Shown: positions 42,874-54,300, counted from the stretch's first letter. The stretch is 64,000 nucleotides of DNA from Desulfarculus baarsii DSM 2075 (GCF_000143965.1 NC_014365.1:2817501-2881500), one strand, 5' to 3'. The notes: generated by a model not told the origin, from the letters alone. Made by a program: numbers and translations.

Positions 42874-44862
42874 TCATATCCTGTCGACGATTCTTTCCAG
42901 CTTGTCGAGCTGCTTGCTCTTTTTCAGGAACTCGGAATACGCCTCCTGTGCTCCCCGGATGAGGGAGTCGTAGTGAACGATTCTGCTGCCCGGCGAAATT
43001 GCCGTCATGGACGATTTCAGTCGTTCCGGGTTGCTCCCTTCCTCGTCGATGGGCTCACCGAGAACAAAAACTACCTCGATGTTAGGAGTCGCGTCGCCCT
43101 GGGCGAGCAGGATTTTCTTGAGCTTGTCCACATAGGTCTGCCCTTGCTCCTGCAGTTCGAGGAGCTTCATTTTCCGTTTGACCCGCTTCAGCTCGACGAT
43201 GATGTGCTTTCCGGCCATCGTCCGATAGGCGATGTCGACACGCCCGAGTTTTTCCTTTTCGGTCATGTCCTGCGTGAGCACGCCGTCGGTGGTGAGTCTC
43301 GTCTCCATCACCTCGCTGGCGGTCGCTCTTTCCCATGCCGGGTCGAGCAGCCATAGATGATCGAACAGATACTTTTGCAGGACACTTTCCTTGGCGTTGT
43401 CGTCGGCTATTCCCTGAAAATGCTTGATGGCATCAAGGCGGGATTTAACGATATCCCGGTAAAGCGAAGCCTCTAGGGAGTCCCTGTCCGCAAGAATGGC
43501 CAGGAGCTTGTCTATGTCGTGAACATGCGCGGCCAACTCTTCGGCCGAGCCCCGCAATTTCATGCGCTCGAACGCCAGGATGCCGTGCCGATACATGAGC
43601 TTCCGGTCCTCGTCCTGGTCGACGGGCAACGCACTGAGCTTCGCGATCAGGGTTTCGGCGCTTTTGCGGAAGCCTTCCGGTAAGGACTCCAACCATTCGG
43701 CCAGGGCCGGTGATGTCTCCTTGGCCTTTTCCACCTCGTGGAGTCGCCGCCATTCCGTCCAGCGCTTCTCGACCTGCGTGAGTTGCTTTCTGAGGAAAGC
43801 GATCAATTGAACATATCGTGGATCGTCTTCCTGAACTCGCTGTCTGTCGCTCGTGGCTATATCCGGTTCATCGTCCGCATCGAGGAAGTCGGCCTCGATT
43901 TGCCCGGTGAGGTATTTCGTGTAGAGGCGACCGTCGTTCAACTTGTCGAGGATGTTTTCGTGAAAGAGCCGACCTCTCGCGAAAACGACGATGCTGTTCA
44001 GGTTGCCCGCATCGTCGCTGTCGAGTTGTTTCGGCAAACGGGCGGTACCGATCCATCCGGTGACTGACCAGTCCCCATCCCATGCGTCGAGCCGATCCGA
44101 GAGGGCCTCCCGCTCCAACAACTGTCCTGCGGACGAAATATCCGGCTCTTCGTCACCGAAACTCCAAAGGAACTGGACCATGGGCAAGTCCCCCCGATCC
44201 GCCGTGCTGATCGGATGTCCATTGATCAGAATCTTGAATCCGTGCGCTTCGCCGACGACGGAAAAGCGACGAGCGAGTCGTTTTCTCAAGGCCGTGGCCC
44301 CGCGTCCAAGACGCTGGCGCTTGATATCCTTCAACAGAATCGCGGTCCCGTTGGTGACTTGTATTTCCTCCCGAGGCAGCTTTTCCGGGCTGTAAAAAGG
44401 CTCCTTGTCCTGGACCGACTTGTGAATTCCGTCGATCGTCATTCTCAGTCCATGGGACTCACCGTTCTTTGCCGAGTGAACTTCGATCGTGTTGGCTATG
44501 GAGAACAGAGACAGCTTGCCAAGGCCCTTTCTGCCCATAACGGGGCGTCCCTTGGCGGTCGTGCGACCGGTCTCCTGATCCTCGTCCCGGCGACGATAGC
44601 CGACCCGGAGGTACTTGGTGTTCATATCCTCAATGGACATTCCGATACCGTCGTCCTTGATCTCGATGAACTTTCCGTCAGGATCTATACCGATCTCGAC
44701 GTTCTCAGCGTCGGCATCCCACGCGTTCGCGACCGCTTCGGTCAACACTGCGGCGATGTTGCTGTAAAGATTGATCCCGAGATGATCCAGGACGTTCAAA
44801 TCCACCGTCATCCTGTAATGGTCGTTGCCCGCCATGCCGTCCGTTCCGATTCCCTCGTTCAT
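42874..44862 (-). CDS. GHKL (Hsp90-like) ATPase fused to a PD-(D/E)XK nuclease
   Basis: A 662-aa protein. The N-terminal ATPase has Asn46 in EAVANAWDA, DDGIGM (70-75) and GRKGLGKLS (110-118), the three Bergerat-fold motifs. The middle is long and helical. The C-terminal segment RVDIAYRTMAGKHIIVELKR near 540-560 has the D...E-x-K of a PD-(D/E)XK nuclease. MutL-like and MORC-like ATPases with such domains occur in restriction and defence loci. It overlaps drmC by 4 bp and is not part of canonical DISARM. Confidence 0.82.
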   Translation of the reverse strand: MNEGIGTDGMAGNDHYRMTVDLNVLDHLGINLYSNIAAVLTEAVANAWDADAENVEIGIDPDGKFIEIKDDGIGMSIEDMNTKYLRVGYRRRDEDQETGRTTAKGRPVMGRKGLGKLSLFSIANTIEVHSAKNGESHGLRMTIDGIHKSVQDKEPFYSPEKLPREEIQVTNGTAILLKDIKRQRLGRGATALRKRLARRFSVVGEAHGFKILINGHPISTADRGDLPMVQFLWSFGDEEPDISSAGQLLEREALSDRLDAWDGDWSVTGWIGTARLPKQLDSDDAGNLNSIVVFARGRLFHENILDKLNDGRLYTKYLTGQIEADFLDADDEPDIATSDRQRVQEDDPRYVQLIAFLRKQLTQVEKRWTEWRRLHEVEKAKETSPALAEWLESLPEGFRKSAETLIAKLSALPVDQDEDRKLMYRHGILAFERMKLRGSAEELAAHVHDIDKLLAILADRDSLEASLYRDIVKSRLDAIKHFQGIADDNAKESVLQKYLFDHLWLLDPAWERATASEVMETRLTTDGVLTQDMTEKEKLGRVDIAYRTMAGKHIIVELKRVKRKMKLLELQEQGQTYVDKLKKILLAQGDATPNIEVVFVLGEPIDEEGSNPERLKSSMTAISPGSRIVHYDSLIRGAQEAYSEFLKKSKQLDKLERIVDRI

Positions 44863-45650
44863 TGGTCGTTATCCTCGTTTAATTTTTCGATGACCTTCGT
44901 GGAAATCAGCGCTTCCAGATGCCGATGGAGCTCGAAGGGCAGCTCTCCGCCTCTTACGAGGACGCCGAGCTCCATGTTGCGCTCCATCGCGGCGGAGGTC
45001 AGATTCGCACTGGTGATGAAAGCCAGTTCGCCGTCGGCGACGGCACATTTGGCATGAACGGCTCCCGATAACTGTCCGGGCAGAGACTTCCTGTCCGACG
45101 ACCAGACGTAAACATCAATCGAGGGGAGAATACTTTTCATGGCCTTGACGGAATCGTATGTCACCCGCCCGCCATGCTTGTCGGACGACTCGAGCAACAC
45201 GTCGATCTGAACCTGGCGGCCAATCGCTCCACGGAGCGCCCGGATTATCGAATCAACTTCGTAGGCGACGAAGCTGACGAGAAACAACCGTCTCTTCGCG
45301 GCTTCGATGACTTCACACAACACCTGCTCGGTATGCCTGACCGGAACCTGACCCGTCGAGGGGCCTGTCCACACCAATTCCACGGCCCCACGGTTCTCTC
45401 TCAGGACCGCCGCCGCAGACGCTCCCCGGAGAGCGGATGCCACGTCACTTGGAGAGGTGTCCTTGCTGTTACGCCACGCCCGATCCAGACGTCCCACCAA
45501 TTCCTTGTCCGCGTTGGGGCCGAAACTCGAACGAGTCAAGGCGAACTGCTCGACGGAACCCAGCGTCTCGATCTTCGACGCGACGGTGGAGATACGGTCC
45601 GGATGCAACTCCAGACCGAGTTCGGCGATCACTGCCAACAGATCATCCAT
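44859..45650 (-). CDS. drmC: DISARM phospholipase D-like protein
   Basis: A 263-aa protein of the PLD superfamily. A single HKD motif is intact: His199, Lys201 and Asp206 in VHAKCAVADGELAF, followed by ITSANLTSAAMERN. One HKD per chain implies a dimer. I start at the ATG at 45650, where it overlaps the drmB stop by 8 bp; an in-frame ATG at 45860 lies inside drmB and adds unrelated residues. DrmC belongs to the core of DISARM, though it is reported as dispensable in some systems. Confidence 0.88.
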   Translation of the reverse strand: MDDLLAVIAELGLELHPDRISTVASKIETLGSVEQFALTRSSFGPNADKELVGRLDRAWRNSKDTSPSDVASALRGASAAAVLRENRGAVELVWTGPSTGQVPVRHTEQVLCEVIEAAKRRLFLVSFVAYEVDSIIRALRGAIGRQVQIDVLLESSDKHGGRVTYDSVKAMKSILPSIDVYVWSSDRKSLPGQLSGAVHAKCAVADGELAFITSANLTSAAMERNMELGVLVRGGELPFELHRHLEALISTKVIEKLNEDNDQ

Positions 45651-47490
45651 TCTCGCCTCCGTTCCCGGCAAAGAAGGCGGCGTCTGTGGCCTCGAATGTT
45701 CTAACGAGCAGCGCTCTGTCGAGATAGCGGTTCCCTCGTTCGCAAGAAGTTTCGGCGACGAAAGTACAGGCGTGACATGCCGCTGCATGAAGGGATCCAT
45801 CAACACCCGGATTGTGTTCGGAGCAAAGCGGGTCGGATGAACAGATGGTGGCCCGATCAAGAGCCTGTTCGATCAGCCTGCCGAGATTTTCGGATTTTCC
45901 GAGTTCCACGAGGCCCCCCAGGGTCCCATCGGAGTCGGCGGCGGCCGTGTAGAGCAATACGCCTGCCATGGGTGATTCTTCATCGCTCTTGGCGTAGATG
46001 CGTTCCCGGATGCTCGCCGCGTTGTAGCCACATTCGAGAGCCAGCTCACGAATGAGAAGATGGGCGAACGTGTGCAGCATGGCGTATCTAATGCCCGGAT
46101 ATCCCTCGTCTGGTTCCAGCCCACGCGCATTCCGCCAGCCCCGATGACCCACTTTCAGCTTTTGGCTTCTGGTCTGAACGGCTTTTCGCTTTTCCCACTC
46201 GGCCACGGCTTTTTCGTCGAACCTGATGAATATCCCCTCGCCATGTACCTCGCTGGCGGGGACCCAATCGGGCTTGTTCCGACTGAGATCGGCCATCGGC
46301 GGTCGCTCGTCCGGATCGGTCGATTCCTCGGGAGCCTCTACCCGGGTGTAGCCGATCAGGGCGTTCACTTCGCGGAGCCGTTCCAGGAGCAACACGCTGG
46401 TCAGACGGTCTCGATAACCTTCCGGTGTTTCGGTCTTGCTGCTCAGGAAATGCGGCCAGTCCGTCGGAGGATCGTCCGAGGTCAGGACGTCCCACTCGGG
46501 GTCCTTGATGTCGCCCTCGGATATGACCGTTGTGCCCGATTTACCTTCCTTTCGGTCTTCGACGGCCTTCCAGATGTCTCTATGATCCCACTTGTCGATT
46601 CCCGGCAGGCTGCCGCTCTTAACCAGGGTCTTCACGATCACCTTGATCTCGTCGGCCGACTCAGCATCCGAGAAATACTCCCATCCATCCAGGACCAATT
46701 GCCCAAGGAGGCCTCGTTCGAGAGGAATCGCGAGAACGGACAGCGTGATCGGGAACCATCCGTTGGTCGCCCCCAGAAGGATGGTTCTGGGGTCCTCGGC
46801 GCATTCCTCGTACTTGTTGAGGTGGGGATGCCATCCTCGACAGGCGGGGAGAGTCTCCTGTGCCTCCCGCCCAAAGGCATGAACCAACGAACGTGCCGCG
46901 TCGCAGGCATCGCATTTAACCCAGAGGTTTTCGGTCTGTAGCGAAGCACCCCTCTCGAAGAAACGCAGCGTGCCCTTGCACTCGGAGGGGCCGCCATGCA
47001 CGAACCAATGCCACGGAAAATCGTCGAGGTGACCGCTCCTGCACGCGAGCAGAAAACGGGCGGGAACCGCGTCGGCGTTCTTGCCTTTCTCGCAGTTGGA
47101 ATGCACGAAATGGGTCTGCTCCGGACGGTACGGGTTGGCCTTGATGTCGAACAGGCCCGAATCGTATTCGGCCAGCAAGCCGCATTTGACACACCTCAGC
47201 CAACGTGGAAAGGGGCGGACCGGCACACCGATCTTGCCTTCGGCGGACGTGGGGTCGACGCCGTCATCCCTCAGAAAGGGGGGCATACGTAGCCGTTCCA
47301 CTTGAGGGCCGAGCACCCGGCGAACGGCGGCGAGAAGGCGTGCCTCCTCAATCGGGGGGCATTGGCCCGGATCCCAGCGATCCAAGCCCATGGTCAACAC
47401 CGAAAGATTCGGCAGGTCGATCAGGGCTCCGGGACCGTAGGTCCAGAGCAATTGACTGGGACGAACTTGTCCGACGAGATAGGAACTCAT
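45643..47490 (-). CDS. drmB: DISARM DUF1998 protein
   Basis: A 615-aa DUF1998 protein. The start MSSYLVGQVRPSQLLWTYGP is typical of DrmB, and the C-terminal zinc-type segment has Cys in CSSDPLCSEH and ACHACTFVAETSCERGN. DrmB forms a complex with the DrmA helicase that loads on DNA ends. It overlaps drmA and drmC. All visible family blocks are present, so it should be functional. Confidence 0.92.
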   Translation of the reverse strand: MSSYLVGQVRPSQLLWTYGPGALIDLPNLSVLTMGLDRWDPGQCPPIEEARLLAAVRRVLGPQVERLRMPPFLRDDGVDPTSAEGKIGVPVRPFPRWLRCVKCGLLAEYDSGLFDIKANPYRPEQTHFVHSNCEKGKNADAVPARFLLACRSGHLDDFPWHWFVHGGPSECKGTLRFFERGASLQTENLWVKCDACDAARSLVHAFGREAQETLPACRGWHPHLNKYEECAEDPRTILLGATNGWFPITLSVLAIPLERGLLGQLVLDGWEYFSDAESADEIKVIVKTLVKSGSLPGIDKWDHRDIWKAVEDRKEGKSGTTVISEGDIKDPEWDVLTSDDPPTDWPHFLSSKTETPEGYRDRLTSVLLLERLREVNALIGYTRVEAPEESTDPDERPPMADLSRNKPDWVPASEVHGEGIFIRFDEKAVAEWEKRKAVQTRSQKLKVGHRGWRNARGLEPDEGYPGIRYAMLHTFAHLLIRELALECGYNAASIRERIYAKSDEESPMAGVLLYTAAADSDGTLGGLVELGKSENLGRLIEQALDRATICSSDPLCSEHNPGVDGSLHAAACHACTFVAETSCERGNRYLDRALLVRTFEATDAAFFAGNGGENG

Positions 47491-50400
47491 GCGTCACCTC
47501 CGTTCGCTTTCTTGATCTTCGGTTTCCAGGACGGAGGTTCGGTAGAGTTCTTCGAGGCATCCATGATCAGTTGAACTCCGGGTTCCACTTCGCGCATCGA
47601 CATGGGGACCGTGAACTCGTCCCACGCCAACGCTCCGGGCTTTTTCAGGAGGGCGGCGAGGTCTCCTTGCCCACGCGCCGTCTCGTAACCCAGTCTGCGC
47701 CCGGCCTGCACCGCTTCCTTCACCCACCGGTCGATCCGATCGGCGGTCATGGTGTCGGCGATGGTTCTCGCCGCCTTGTCCTTCACCTTCCAGGCACGCT
47801 CGGACAGCACCTTCCGTGCTCTCAGGGCTTCCGCCTTGGCGGAACTGTCGAGGGATTGCGCCCCGGGATTCGGGTTCATGGAATCGTTTTCGAGCCGGAG
47901 GAGACTCACCATCGCACCGGTCAAGCCACGATCCAGCGCTCTCGCCGCGAACGGCGTCACGGACTGGGCCTCGACATGCTTGTAAAACGTCGCGTGATAG
48001 TGCTCGAACGTTTCGTAATGGGACAGATCGCGAGGCCGCGACCAGGTGAGCACCGTACAGACGAGCCCCGGGAAAGAACGGCCGACGCGGCTCGTGGCCT
48101 GAATGTATTCCGCCGTGTTCTTCGGTTGGCCGTTGACGACCATCAGTCCGATACGATTGACGTCGACACCCACCGACAGCATGTTGGTGGCCAGGACGAT
48201 GTCGATGGCCCGCGTCTCGCCCTTTTCCCAGGTTGGCTTGAACTTGACCTCCAGTTGGTCGAGCTTCTTGGGAATCTCCTTGTTCGAAACCCGCGAGGTC
48301 AATTCGTCCACGATGCGTACCGAACGCTGGCTCAGCCCCGGTCGCTTCACCTCGCTCATCTGAACGCGATAGGCACGGGTCTGCACATCGTCCTCCGCCA
48401 GCCGCCGCATGCCCCCCAACTCGCGCAAGGAGTTGAAATACCCGACCACGGTCATGTACGGGTCGGCCGCCACTCCGAAGCGCTGAAACAGCGACTGGGC
48501 GGCGGTCAGCAGGGCGACGTAGACACGGATCAGAACGGCGGGACGGGAACTGCCCGGCGAACAGATCCCCATGTAGAGTCGGCCAGGCTTGTCTTTCACC
48601 GAGCGCTGCACCGAGAAAAAGTTGTCCTCGACATTGAGGCCATGGGGCGGAAACACCGAAACCTTCCTGAGAAAGACGTTGTTCACCTGTTCCTCGGCTT
48701 TACGAACGGTGGCGGTCGAGGCGATGACCTTGGGGCGGATCGTCTTTCCGCCGATCGACCAGGTCGACAACTCGTCCACGGCGGTTTCGTACAGGCCGAC
48801 CATGGTTCCCAGCGGTCCGCTGATCAGATGGAATTCGTCCTGGATGATCAGATCCGGCGGACGAATGGGAGTGATCTCTTTGACCTTGACCGCTTCCAGT
48901 GACCCTTTCTTGGTGTGGTTGCCGTTGCAGTCGGCCTCGGGCCAGAGCAGCCCGTGGCGCGGACATTCGCGGTTCGCCTTGCCGAAGAGAGTGCGGACCT
49001 GCCCGCGCCAGGCCATCATGGCGAACTTGTCCACGGTGGCGATCAACATTGAGGGCGGATGACGATAGATTTCGTTGTCCACCACCAGCACAGGAAGTCC
49101 CAGATTATTCGATTTGGCCTGACTGAATTCGCAGCGGCCGTACTTGTCGCCGCAATAGAGGAAGGTTCGGTCGAGACCCCTGTCGACTCGAATATCACGG
49201 CCGGGGGCGATCTCGGAGCCGCACCACGGACAACTGGTCAACTGGGCCGGTGTCGAGCCCGTGCCATACCTGCCGTCCCGTTCCTTTTCGATCGCCGCAT
49301 GACTCTCGTCGGTGGTGTTCGGGGTGACCCGCTGGCCCACCCATAGACCGATGGTGAACGGCGCGTCGCCCCAGACCGCCGGTTCGGCCCGGCGCAGCAC
49401 TTCCATGGCGCAGATCAGGGCCGTGGCCCGTTGAAACTGTTGCAGGGTCAGCAACCGCAAGGTGTAGCGCATGATCACGGCCAGGCCACGTCCGCCATCA
49501 AGGCCGCCCATGTTGCCCTGGAGGCGACGGACGCCCATAGTGAAGGCCGCGACACCGAGGTAGGCCTCGGTCTTGCCGCCGCCGGTGGGGAACCAGAGCA
49601 GGTCGGCGAAAGCATCCAATGGTTGGGTGCGGTCCCGGTGAGTCGGGTCGGCGAGCGCCGGAATGGAAAGCAGCATGAACGCCAACTGGAAATGTCGCCA
49701 GGAGCGGTTCTTGCGAACGTTCAATGCCTCGACGGTGACCTCGTCGCCACGACGTTTGGCGAGCGCGTAAAGACTGTGAATACGCTGCGAGGCCATGGCG
49801 CGGTTGGCGAACCGGAAAGCGGCCAGCGCCCGGTCGTCCGCCGCCAGGACGTCGACGCCTTCCCTGAGCCTCTCCAGTATCAGATTGCAACGATCCATCG
49901 CCTCGGTAGCCGGGATGTCGTATCCCACGACTTGGCTGCCGATGGCATTCCGGTCTTCGGCGATCCACTCCGCGTAGTCGTCCGTCAGCACTTTCAGCCC
50001 GGCGATCAGTTCGTCTCGTTCGAGATCGGCGAGGCGTTCCATATCAAGCAGGCCATCCGCGATCATCCGACGCATGGCCGGGCGGTCTTCCGGTTCGAGG
50101 CCGGGCGTTTCGGTCACCTGGATCTCGTACTCGGGCAGCACGGCGGTTCTGACCTCCGTGGCTCGCTCGCGATCCTCTTCCGAGACGGTCGCGTGGACCG
50201 AGATGCCGTGTCCGACGGCGAACTCGACCCGGTCCCGATAGATCATTTCGAGTGCTTCACGCTCCTCGTCGAACTCGTCGGCCCGCAGGATCGGGCGACG
50301 CCGGAACACCGCACGCCCCTCCATGTCGCGCACGCTCAGTTCGGGCTGGAATATCCAGGCCTGATCCTGGTTCTGTTCGGGCATGGTCTGGGTGTTGACC

Positions 50401-51371
50401 AGAAAGAGCGTAACCAGCCTGTCGCCGTTTTCCAGTGGGGTGCTGACCGAGCCCTGCACCACGACCGAAGGGCAGTCCGCGTCGATCCGGATCGGCTCAA
50501 TGGTCCGCTTCTTCAGGGAGACCACGGCGGAGCCGCCCGAGGGTATGCGTTTCCAGCAACGCGGGGATTTGCCCGTCTCTTCGTTCTCCCGCTCGCTCTG
50601 CGTCCGTTCGTAACGCCCCCAGTTGGCGAACAGTTGGACGTTTTCCAGTTCTCCGTCGACGCAGAAGGTGAACCCCATGGACGATGGAACCAGGGATCGA
50701 TGGGTGGACGTGTCGACTTCCTCGTCTCGCTCCTCGGAATCCGGGTGTCCCGATTCGCCGAAGGTGTCCGTCTCCGCCGCATCCGGAGCCGTGTCCATCG
50801 GAGCCAGCTTGCCCACCAGGTAGCGATCGCGAACACTCATGCCCACGATCTCTTCGACCGGCCCGTCCGCCGGACCGAGCAGGTCGTCGATGACGGCCAA
50901 TTGAAGCAACTCCCGCACGTAGGCCTGCTCCTCGGCGGAGCCGCCTTCCAGCACGGGCAAGGCACCGAAGGCGATACCACAGGCCGTTTTCAGCGCCGCC
51001 TCGAATACCGGCCACTCCAGTCGCACCATGGCGGCCTTGGATTCGGGCGCGGTCACACCGAGTTCGGTCAGCGTCTTTCCGCCATTCACGGGAAGGACGC
51101 TATCGAAGAAGAATGTCGTTTCGTCGAGCTTGGCGCGAATGCGGTAGATGCGGGCGAACGAGACTGCAGCCAACGGGTCGCCACCGGCGATCAGCACGGC
51201 ATCACCTTCCTCGACACCCCGGAAGAGCGAAGAGCCGTGATCGACGGTCACCGAAAAGCGTCGGTTGTGTGCTTCGTCACCGAGACGAATGCGCCAAGAG
51301 TTACGAGCAGGGATCGCTTCCCGAGCTGTAGTGTTGGTTACGGAATCGTCAGATTTTTTATTGTTTGCCAT
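47487..51371 (-). CDS. drmA: DISARM helicase
   Basis: A 1294-aa helicase. Walker A is FPTGGGKTEAY near residue 597, Walker B DEFHL near 845, and the late motif IQATSRVGR near 1095. A zinc ribbon (CPWCGSEI, then YCGDKYGRC) sits near 717. DrmA couples ATP hydrolysis to DNA remodelling with DrmB and recognises foreign DNA. It overlaps drmB by 4 bp and begins 12 bp after drmMI. Length and motif order match class 1 DISARM. Confidence 0.93.
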   Translation of the reverse strand: MANNKKSDDSVTNTTAREAIPARNSWRIRLGDEAHNRRFSVTVDHGSSLFRGVEEGDAVLIAGGDPLAAVSFARIYRIRAKLDETTFFFDSVLPVNGGKTLTELGVTAPESKAAMVRLEWPVFEAALKTACGIAFGALPVLEGGSAEEQAYVRELLQLAVIDDLLGPADGPVEEIVGMSVRDRYLVGKLAPMDTAPDAAETDTFGESGHPDSEERDEEVDTSTHRSLVPSSMGFTFCVDGELENVQLFANWGRYERTQSERENEETGKSPRCWKRIPSGGSAVVSLKKRTIEPIRIDADCPSVVVQGSVSTPLENGDRLVTLFLVNTQTMPEQNQDQAWIFQPELSVRDMEGRAVFRRRPILRADEFDEEREALEMIYRDRVEFAVGHGISVHATVSEEDRERATEVRTAVLPEYEIQVTETPGLEPEDRPAMRRMIADGLLDMERLADLERDELIAGLKVLTDDYAEWIAEDRNAIGSQVVGYDIPATEAMDRCNLILERLREGVDVLAADDRALAAFRFANRAMASQRIHSLYALAKRRGDEVTVEALNVRKNRSWRHFQLAFMLLSIPALADPTHRDRTQPLDAFADLLWFPTGGGKTEAYLGVAAFTMGVRRLQGNMGGLDGGRGLAVIMRYTLRLLTLQQFQRATALICAMEVLRRAEPAVWGDAPFTIGLWVGQRVTPNTTDESHAAIEKERDGRYGTGSTPAQLTSCPWCGSEIAPGRDIRVDRGLDRTFLYCGDKYGRCEFSQAKSNNLGLPVLVVDNEIYRHPPSMLIATVDKFAMMAWRGQVRTLFGKANRECPRHGLLWPEADCNGNHTKKGSLEAVKVKEITPIRPPDLIIQDEFHLISGPLGTMVGLYETAVDELSTWSIGGKTIRPKVIASTATVRKAEEQVNNVFLRKVSVFPPHGLNVEDNFFSVQRSVKDKPGRLYMGICSPGSSRPAVLIRVYVALLTAAQSLFQRFGVAADPYMTVVGYFNSLRELGGMRRLAEDDVQTRAYRVQMSEVKRPGLSQRSVRIVDELTSRVSNKEIPKKLDQLEVKFKPTWEKGETRAIDIVLATNMLSVGVDVNRIGLMVVNGQPKNTAEYIQATSRVGRSFPGLVCTVLTWSRPRDLSHYETFEHYHATFYKHVEAQSVTPFAARALDRGLTGAMVSLLRLENDSMNPNPGAQSLDSSAKAEALRARKVLSERAWKVKDKAARTIADTMTADRIDRWVKEAVQAGRRLGYETARGQGDLAALLKKPGALAWDEFTVPMSMREVEPGVQLIMDASKNSTEPPSWKPKIKKANGGDA

Positions 51372-51383
51372 TCATCAGTCTCC

Positions 51384-54300
51384 TCATCGATTCCGTTTCA
51401 CCGCTCTATATTTCGCACCTCGCCTTTCGCCTTGGCGCTCCACCAGGCCGTCGGCGAGAAGTTGATTGATTGTCGCTTGCCATTGGTTGGCGGGGATAGG
51501 ACATGCGGAAAGAATGTTTTCTTTTGAAAACCAGTTTTGACGTTCGAGTAAGAAGTCCATGACATATTTTGCAGGACTTAATTTTCTTTCCTTCTGAAAA
51601 TTGCCATCAAAAAAAGTCGGCTGCGGACTTGTCTTCCTAATGGTGCTTTTGCGGGATTCACTGTGTTCGCTTGCGCTTACCTTGGCATTTCTTATAAAAC
51701 ATTCATACGGCTCAGTAGCATCATTAGCTGCTGAGAAAATGGCAGCAACAAGAGTGTTTATCTGTAAAAAAATCTGGTCTCTATCGTGCCCGTCAAACGA
51801 TTCACCAATCAAGCTGTCAACGAGCGCTTCGATTTCTTCTTCCTTGTCTAAATCTCGTATGGCTGGAACTGGAATTTGCTCGAGATAGTTCTTTTTTACT
51901 TGAGAGAATACCTTTCCGGTTTGCATGGTCATCTTTTGGTAAGATTCTGTCGTGTTTGGATGATTCAGATATGCACAGATAACCGATGCAGAAAGAGGGC
52001 CTTTAGGAACAATGCTAAGCAGTGACTTTTGATGAAAAAAAGCATTCACATCAACTGTGCAGATTATTTTGTCACCCGTCTGGCGAACGAGAATTTTTGG
52101 GGTTTTCTTATATATAATATCGTTTACCTTGAGCCTGCTCTTTTTGTCGCGAGCAAAATGCTCAGATTGTATGTCTCTCCAATTACTCCTCAACCAAATT
52201 CCATCGAAAGAAAGATCGAACTTATCGACGTTCCGACCCCTTAAAACTTTATGGTCACCTGATTCGTCTGGTGCTGAGCCGTTGTAAAAAACGTCTCTGC
52301 CAAGTTCTTTTCTGGAATAATCGATACCGCTATCAAAGACATCAGCTATATCCTTCAAGGTACACCAGCCAACTCCTAATTCTGCATGTGAATAATTAGA
52401 GCTAAGAACAAGATTTGGTCTTTTTTTGATGTCAAAAAGACTGACTTTAAATTTTTTGTCTGACGCGTCGAAAAAGGAGCGCTCTCGAGACAACTCGTCT
52501 TCGATTGCATTTGTAAGCATAACCAAGTGGTCTTCTCCGGCTTTTTCTTTGGAAACGATGCCGTAACAACATGATTGGGTCACATTGGCAAACATGCCGT
52601 CACCGCAATCAACGAACATGTATGGCTTCTGTGAAACAAGGAGCGCTCTTGTATCTTTGCAGCCAATATGCTCAAACAGGCTTGTCGGAACCAAAAAAGA
52701 ATAAATGCCGAATTCTTCATCGGAAATGGTGCTCATTAATTCTATGAAAAATTTAAACGAATTTATCAGTTTGTACGACGAGTTGGAGTAGCGACTCTTG
52801 TGGAATGAGAGCTCTTGATCGCTGAATTCAGCCCCCCATGGTGGATTGCCAATGACGGCGTTGAAGCCAGCTCCTTTGCAAGATGAAAAAACCTCCGGAA
52901 ATTCTAAGGCCCAGTGAAATGGACTCTTTATGCCTCCTGCGTTTCTCGGAGCAATAGACAAGTTTTTTCTTGCCTGACTAGCAATTAGCTCGCCCATCCC
53001 CTCGTTACCGCTCAGAAAATCACCCGCCATGGTCGCAAGCGTATCCAGCGCGGCATCAAGAGCCCGGGTATTGCCACCACATCGGAGCGCCTCCCCAATC
53101 ATGGCGTCGGCAATCAATTCGACAGATTCGAGCTTGAGCCGTGCCTCACGGTCCAACCGAGCCATGGCTTCGACATCCTTTATATCCCGGATAATCGTGG
53201 CGCGGAGCCGTTTGCGCAGTTCAATGGCTTCGTTGACAGCCGCCTCAATGTTTTGCCCGAAGATGCGGCGCTGGCCCTTTTGCCCGGCATCCGCATCCAT
53301 CCGCAACCGGGTGAGCTGCTCCAACCGGTGGATGCCCAGCAGGCTGTCGCCGGAACGGAGGTTGTGATTGAGAAAGCCGAACGGCCTCCCCTTGGCGAGG
53401 GTCACCAGCCAGATTGAGAGCTTGGCCAGTTCCACGGCCAGCGGGTTGACGTCCACACCGTACAGACATCGCTCGGCCACCAGGCGGCGGGCGATGGTCA
53501 GCCGTTCGTCGAGCTGGGACGGCAGGGGTTCCTCGGCTCCGAGCTGGTCGAGCGCCTCTCCGTCGACGGTGATGGCCTTACCGGCAGCCTCCTCGTGGAG
53601 CCAAGCCTCAACCAGCTTCTCGCCGAGATAGCGGCAGGCCTGAACGAGAAAGGCCCCCGAACCCATGGCGGGGTCGCAGACCTTGAGGTCGATAATTTCC
53701 CGCGAAGACTTGAGCGTCCATTCCTCGCGGGGCTTGCCCTCGGCCGGGCCGACGTACACCACCGGTTCGAGCGTGGTGGTGACGATACTCTCGGTGAGGG
53801 ATTTCGGGGTGTAATGGGTACCGGTCTCTCGCCGATCGGCCCCAAGGGTGACCATGAACGAATTGTCGCGATAGACGATCGGATCGTCCCAGGCGTCGGT
53901 GCGGATCAGATTCGTGAAGGGGCGGATACGTTCGGCCAATGCGGTGTCGCCACCGCAGACACCCAATACCCGTCCGATGACCGTGTCGTCGGCGAGCTTG
54001 GCAAGGCCGTTCCTGATGGCCGATTCGCTCCGCCCGGTGACGTCCAGAACCAATTTGACGAGTGCCGCCTCGCCGTCCAGCCGTGCCGATTCCAGCTCGG
54101 CGAGCGCCACGTTCGGATTCTTCGCCTTCTGTGTCCCCTGCAGGCCCAGGGTCACGCGGGGAACGCGAGCTACGGTGTGTTCGAGCAGGCCTTCGTAGAC
54201 ATGCCCGATCTGTTCGACATCAAGCGCACGGTAGGACAGCAGCAGCGCACCACCGGACTGCTCCAAAATCTGCAACGAGTTCAGAAGCAGCAGCACGGTG

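Noticed and set aside
45651-45860. Longer N-terminus for drmC
   Set aside because: These codons lie inside drmB and encode nothing family-like; the ATG at 45650 fits the 8-bp overlap.
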